A stretch of 32,338 bases of DNA. Source: Alphaproteobacteria bacterium. GTDB taxonomy: Bacteria > Pseudomonadota > Alphaproteobacteria > Micropepsales > Micropepsaceae. The stretch spans positions 1 to 32,338 of the forward strand of contig JAGWZW010000040.1 in NCBI GenBank assembly GCA_018971835.1. The letters run 5' to 3'. The first letter of the stretch is position 1. Each line of letters opens with the position of its first letter. This document shows positions 28,675 to 32,338 of this stretch, in pieces. Under the pieces are notes generated by a model that was given only the letters and a program-made list of their open reading frames with translations, was not told the origin of the DNA and ran no database searches. Position numbers and translations under genes: made by a program.

Positions 28675-30146
28675 AAGCAGTCCTTCAGCGCCGAGAGCGC
28701 GGCGGGCAGCAGCTCCGGCAGATCCTCGGCAATCAGGCCCGGGCCGAACAGGTTTGCGGCCTCGCCATGCAGCCACGCCGCCGCCGAGGCCGCCTGATGC
28801 GCGCCCATGCCCTGCGCCAGCAGCCCGGCGATCAATCCGGTGAGCACGTCGCCTGCGCCCGCGGTGGCCAGCGCCGGCGGCGCATTGGTGTTCACCGCGA
28901 CGAAGCCATCCGGCGCGGCGATCACCGTGTCCGGGCCCTTGAGCAGCAGCGTGCAGCCCGCCGCCTTCGCCGCCTCGCGCGCCACCGCCACGCGCATCCC
29001 GCTTTTCAGGAGCCCTGGAAAGAGCCGGTCGAACTCCCCGGCGTGGGGCGTAAGCACCATGCGCTCATGCAGCAGCGCGAACAGTTCGGATGGCCGGTCG
29101 GCGAACGATGTCAGCGCATCGGCATCGAGCACCGCGGCGGCACCGCTTTTGAGCACCGCCAGCACCATCGCGCGCGTCAGCTCGCCCACGCCTGAGCCCG
29201 GCCCGATGGCGACGGCGTTGAAGCGTTTGTCCTTCAGCAAATCTTCCAGCCCGCCGGCGCCGGCGAAGGGCTTGACCATGATCGCGGTCAGCGCCGCGGC
29301 ATTCACCGTCACCGCGTCCATCGGGCTGGCCACGCTCACGAGGCCCGCCCCCACGCGCAGCGCCGCCATCGCCGCCAGCCGCGCGGCGCCGGTGGCATGG
29401 GCCGGGCCGCTCACCGCCACGGCATGGCCACGAGCGTATTTGTGGCCCATCGCTTCGGGCCAGGGATAGCCCTCGCCCCAATAGTCCGGCGTGTTCTCGA
29501 TCATCCGTGGACGGATGGTTTCGAGCGCCGCCGCAGGAATGCCGATATCGGCCACCGTCACATCGCCACACAGCATCCGCCCGGGCATCAGCACATGGGC
29601 CGGCTTCTTGCGGAAGAAGGTGACGGTGACGTCCGCCTCGACGCAGCCGCCGGACAGCGGCCGTGCCGCGTCGCCGTGCAGGCCGCTGGGCACATCCACC
29701 GCCACCACCGGCAGGCCGGAACGGTTGAGCGCCGTCACGCATTCCTCCGCCACGCCATCGAGCGGGCGCGACAGGCCGGCGCCGAACAGCGCATCCACCA
29801 CCACGTCGGCGCCGCGCAGGATCGCGGGGCTGAGCGGCGCGATCAGTCCGTCCCAGCGCTCGGCCATCACCGCCGCATCGCCCTTCAGCGCCTCGCGCGG
29901 CCCCAAGAGCGCGATCTCGACCTCGTGGCCCTGTGCTTCCAGATGGCGCGCGGCGACGAAACCGTCCCCGCCGTTGTTGCCGGGGCCGCAGAGCACGGCC
30001 ACTGCCGCCCCCGGCCAGCGCCGATGCACCGCTTCGGCCACCGCTTCGCCGGCCGCTTCCATCAGGGCCAGAGTGGCCACGCCATGCTCCGCCGCGTAGC
30101 GGTCGGCGGCGTACATTTCGGCAACGGTGAGAATCTCGGCGCTCAT
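28671..30146 (-). CDS. nnr: Bifunctional NAD(P)H-hydrate epimerase / ADP-dependent NAD(P)H-hydrate dehydratase
   Basis: A 491-residue metabolite-repair enzyme for hydrated, inactive NADH and NADPH. The N-terminal YjeF_N domain (about residues 1-215) epimerises the R to the S form; GPGNNGGDGFVAARHL is its nucleotide-binding signature. The C-terminal ribokinase-like domain (about 225-491) dehydrates the S form using ADP or ATP. It carries GPGSGVG, HAGEFDRL and the ATAGAGDVLTGLIAGLLAQG anion-hole motif with its catalytic Asp. The length is typical of the fused form. Both ends overlap the flanking GNAT genes by 4 nt (ATGA), making a tightly coupled three-gene unit. Confidence 0.95.
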   Translation of the reverse strand: MSAEILTVAEMYAADRYAAEHGVATLALMEAAGEAVAEAVHRRWPGAAVAVLCGPGNNGGDGFVAARHLEAQGHEVEIALLGPREALKGDAAVMAERWDGLIAPLSPAILRGADVVVDALFGAGLSRPLDGVAEECVTALNRSGLPVVAVDVPSGLHGDAARPLSGGCVEADVTVTFFRKKPAHVLMPGRMLCGDVTVADIGIPAAALETIRPRMIENTPDYWGEGYPWPEAMGHKYARGHAVAVSGPAHATGAARLAAMAALRVGAGLVSVASPMDAVTVNAAALTAIMVKPFAGAGGLEDLLKDKRFNAVAIGPGSGVGELTRAMVLAVLKSGAAAVLDADALTSFADRPSELFALLHERMVLTPHAGEFDRLFPGLLKSGMRVAVAREAAKAAGCTLLLKGPDTVIAAPDGFVAVNTNAPPALATAGAGDVLTGLIAGLLAQGMGAHQAASAAAWLHGEAANLFGPGLIAEDLPELLPAALSALKDCL

Positions 30147-30901
30147 CGCACCCGATAATGATACCGGTAAAGCTCGCGGTCGAATCCCAAATCCTCATAG
30201 AGGCGGATGGCGGCGAAATTCTCCGCCAGCACCTGCAGGCAGGCGCCGGCGGCGCCCTGCTGCCTTGCCCAGTGCAACAACGCCGAGAGCGTGGCGAAGG
30301 ACAGCCCCTGCCGCCGCCGCGCCGGCGCGGTCGCCACCCATTGCAGGCTCACCAGCCGGTCGTGGAGCGCGCCATAGGCTACCGAGACGATCTCGCCCGC
30401 CTCGTCACGCGCGGCGGCGAAGGCGACCGGCAGCGCCACCAGTTCGAGCAGCCGCCGGCGCAGGTCGTCCGTGTCGGGCGCGCGGCCGGTGAAGCGCGCA
30501 TGGGCCTCCAGCCATTCGGCGGCCGGCGCGCCTTCGGCGATCTCGATCGCCACGCCCGCGACCGGCATGGGCGGCGTGCGGGCAAAATCCATGAACAGCG
30601 TGCGTGTTTCGTCCTCGGCGCGGAAGCCCCCGGCCGCAAGTTCCCGCTCCAGCGCCGGATCGTCGGTCGAGCGAATGCGGAAATAGGTCGGCAGCCCGTG
30701 CGCGCGATAGACAGCATCGCAATAGGCGATCTTCTCGCCCATCTCGTAGCGCCCGCGGCCGAGCACGTTGACCGAGTTGGTGCGGCGCGTCTCGCCGCGG
30801 CCGACGCGGATCAGCCAGCCGTCGTAGAAAATCTCCTTGAGCGCGGGCCAGGCGTTGAGGCACGCCTCCTCCACGCTGGCGCTGAGCTTGTCCATCTGCA
30901 T
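30143..30901 (-). CDS. GNAT family N-acetyltransferase with N-terminal extension
   Basis: A 252-residue protein whose first half carries a conserved-looking NAWPALKEIFYDGWLIRVGRG (about residues 17-37) and RRTNSVNVLG. Its C-terminal half is a GNAT domain with the acetyl-CoA loop APARRRQGLSFATLSALLHWA and the terminal AAIRLYEDLGF. The ATG at 30901 is used because GGAGG stands 6 nt upstream. A second Met two codons on, and an upstream start at 30952, are less likely. Substrate unknown. Its stop overlaps the nnr start as ATGA, and it is the first gene of the unit behind a terminator-like hairpin and a mini-ORF. Confidence 0.82.
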   Translation of the reverse strand: MQMDKLSASVEEACLNAWPALKEIFYDGWLIRVGRGETRRTNSVNVLGRGRYEMGEKIAYCDAVYRAHGLPTYFRIRSTDDPALERELAAGGFRAEDETRTLFMDFARTPPMPVAGVAIEIAEGAPAAEWLEAHARFTGRAPDTDDLRRRLLELVALPVAFAAARDEAGEIVSVAYGALHDRLVSLQWVATAPARRRQGLSFATLSALLHWARQQGAAGACLQVLAENFAAIRLYEDLGFDRELYRYHYRVR

Positions 30902-30955
30902 CGCCGCCCTCCGGGCGCCATCTGTTGTCGGTGCCGGGCGTGCGGAGCGCATACG

Positions 30956-30983
30956 AAAAACCCCGCGCGGGACCGGCGGGGTT
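30956..30983 (-). terminator. Strong rho-independent terminator after the amidase gene, possibly an attenuator
   Basis: On the minus strand AACCCCGC pairs with GCGGGGTT around a 9-base loop and runs straight into TTTTT. It can end the amidase transcript (stop at 31113). It also lies only 55 nt upstream of the GNAT-nnr-GNAT operon and just after an Arg-rich mini-ORF, so it could work as a conditional terminator. Confidence 0.8.
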
Positions 30984-31014
30984 GTTGCCTGCTTGGTGTG
31001 AAGACCGCGCGCGC

Positions 31015-31071
31015 CTACCCGCCCCTCGAAGAGAGACGGCGGCGTCGGTTCATTTGCACGTTCGCGATCAT
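31015..31071 (-). CDS. Possible 18-residue leader peptide with four consecutive Arg codons
   Basis: ATG at 31071 opens a frame reading MIANVQMNRRRRLSSRGG and ending in TAG 31 nt before the terminator hairpin. Four adjacent Arg codons (CGA CGC CGC CGT) and a later AGG give five Arg in 18 residues. The position, between an upstream gene and a terminator-guarded operon, is that of an attenuator leader. Against it, the ribosome site is weak (CACCGGGCC before ATG) and a frame this short can arise by chance. Confidence 0.3.
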   Translation of the reverse strand: MIANVQMNRRRRLSSRGG

Positions 31072-31112
31072 GGCCCGGTGCTTAGCAGGACCACGAGGGA
31101 AATACCAGCGGC

Positions 31113-32338
31113 TCAAAACCCCTCCGGCACCTTGTCGTGATGCGGGTCGGCGACTTCGTAGGCGGCGGAGGCGGCGAGCACGCCCGCATCGTCGAACATG
31201 CGCCCGACGATCTGCAGGCCCACCGGCAGCCCGTCCCTGGTGAAGCCGCAATTGATGCTGGCCGCCGGTTGCTGCGTGAGATTGAAGGGGAAGCTGAACG
31301 GCGTCCACGCCAGCCAGGCATTGCCGTCGTCGTCCAGCGGCGTGAGCTTGCCCACATCGAAAGCGGGCGTGGCGATGGAGGGCGTGAGCAGGAAATCGTA
31401 CGTCTCCATGAAGCCGCGCAAGCCGGCACCATAGGCGCCGCGCGCCAGCGTGGCGGAGAGGTAGTCCTTCAGCGGGATGACCTTGCCTTCCTCCGCCATC
31501 TTGGCGAGCGCGGGTTCGAGCAGCGCCTTCTTCTCCTCCGGCAGGTCGCCGAGCAGGAATCCCGCCCCCGCCCACCACAGCGTGCGGAACAGCTTGTTTA
31601 CGTCGCCGCCGGGCGGATCGGCTTCTTCCACGACGGCGCCCATCGCCTCGAAGCGCTTCACCGCTGCGGCCACCAGCGTTTCCACCTCCGGCACGATCTG
31701 CGTCACATGGCCGAGGCGCTTCGAATAGGCGATGCGCCGGCCCTTCAGCGGCTGCACCAGGTCGGCGGCGTAATCGCGTTCGTCATAGGCGACGGCGTGC
31801 CAGTCCCGCGAATCGGGCCGGGCGATCTCGTTCAGCAGCAGCGCCGCGTCGCGCACGGTGCGGCTCATCGGTCCCACATGCGCCAGCGTGCCGAAGGGCG
31901 AGAGCGGCCAGGCCGGTACGCGGCCGAAGCTGGCCTTGAGGCCATAGGTGCCGGTGAAGCCGGCGGGTATGCGGATCGAGCCGCCGCCGTCGGTGCCCAG
32001 CGCCAGCGGACAAAACCGCGCCGCCAGCGCCGCTGCCGAGCCGCCGGAGGAACCGCCCGGCGTCTTCGTTCTATCCCACGGATTGCGCGTGATGCCGGTG
32101 AGCGGCGAATCCGTGGTGCCCTTGAAACCGAATTCCGGCGTGGTGGTCTTGCCGATCAGCACCGCGCCGGCTTCGCGCAGGCGCGACACGGCCGGCGCAT
32201 CCTCGTTCCACGGCCCCTTCGGATCGACGGTGAGCGAGCCGCGCCGCGTCGCCCAGCCCTTGGTGAGCAGCAAGTCCTTCACCGCCACCGGCACGCCGTC
32301 GAGCGGCGACAGCGCCTGCCCCGCCATCCAGCGCGCTT
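31113..32338 (-). CDS. Amidase (amidase-signature family), N-terminus outside the window
   Basis: The C-terminal 407 or so residues of an amidase-signature hydrolase that cleaves carboxylic amides through a Ser-cisSer-Lys triad. Visible motifs are PLDGVPVAVKDLL with the catalytic Lys, the Gly/Ser-rich signature TPGGSSGGSAAALAARF, and GTDGGGSIRIPAGFTGTYGLK with the nucleophilic Ser. The frame stays open to the window edge (ARW before an internal Met at 32327), and family members usually have 60 or so further residues, so the start lies beyond the window. It is not clearly GatA: no gatC or gatB neighbours are seen. The substrate cannot be told from sequence. Confidence 0.9.
   Translation of the reverse strand, partial: ARWMAGQALSPLDGVPVAVKDLLLTKGWATRRGSLTVDPKGPWNEDAPAVSRLREAGAVLIGKTTTPEFGFKGTTDSPLTGITRNPWDRTKTPGGSSGGSAAALAARFCPLALGTDGGGSIRIPAGFTGTYGLKASFGRVPAWPLSPFGTLAHVGPMSRTVRDAALLLNEIARPDSRDWHAVAYDERDYAADLVQPLKGRRIAYSKRLGHVTQIVPEVETLVAAAVKRFEAMGAVVEEADPPGGDVNKLFRTLWWAGAGFLLGDLPEEKKALLEPALAKMAEEGKVIPLKDYLSATLARGAYGAGLRGFMETYDFLLTPSIATPAFDVGKLTPLDDDGNAWLAWTPFSFPFNLTQQPAASINCGFTRDGLPVGLQIVGRMFDDAGVLAASAAYEVADPHHDKVPEGF

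Overview
The window is a GC-rich (roughly two-thirds G+C by eye) chromosomal segment of an alphaproteobacterium. The evidence is a complete nuoA-N complex I operon that runs directly into birA, coaX, rnj (RNase J), a methylmalonyl-CoA epimerase and a DUF1467 protein. A tig-clpP-clpX-lon-HU protein-quality-control block lies next to it. I recall this combined order from Alphaproteobacteria, but the order-level placement cannot be fixed from sequence alone. Almost everything is on the minus strand, so the window is best read from right to left. The only plus-strand genes are a small membrane protein/XRE regulator pair at 20383-21346.

Layout from right to left. (1) 31113-32338: the C-terminal part of an amidase cut by the window edge. 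(2) 30956-31071: a mini-ORF and a strong terminator, followed by a three-gene chain of GNAT, nnrD/E and GNAT (30901-28171) joined by ATGA overlaps. (3) tRNA-Leu(UAG), then tig, clpP, clpX, lon and the HU gene, which are the chaperone and ATP-dependent proteases plus a nucleoid protein. (4) The plus-strand membrane protein/XRE pair, whose promoter carries two tandem palindromic operators. (5) tRNA-Val(UAC), an EF-hand lipoprotein gene, and tRNA-Asp(GUC). (6) 18971-818: an approximately 18 kb co-directional run, nuoABCDEFGHIJKLMN-birA-coaX-rnj-mce-DUF1467, with most junctions overlapping by 1-4 nt or separated by under 10 nt. (7) A 2OG-Fe(II) oxygenase gene overlapping the start of an unidentified gene cut by the left edge.

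Most of the window is housekeeping. Complex I couples NADH oxidation by NuoEFG, through the Fe-S relay of NuoG/I/B, to quinone reduction at NuoD/B and proton pumping by NuoL/M/N/H. Biotin ligase, pantothenate kinase and methylmalonyl-CoA epimerase serve cofactor and acyl-CoA metabolism, and RNase J serves RNA turnover. I found no phage, IS element, CRISPR array or secretion system. The points most worth a second look are regulatory or accessory: the possible attenuator ahead of the GNAT-nnrD operon, the doubly palindromic operator of the XRE pair, a near-identical hairpin trailer after two different tRNAs, the four-EF-hand lipoprotein, and active-site-proximal changes in ClpP.
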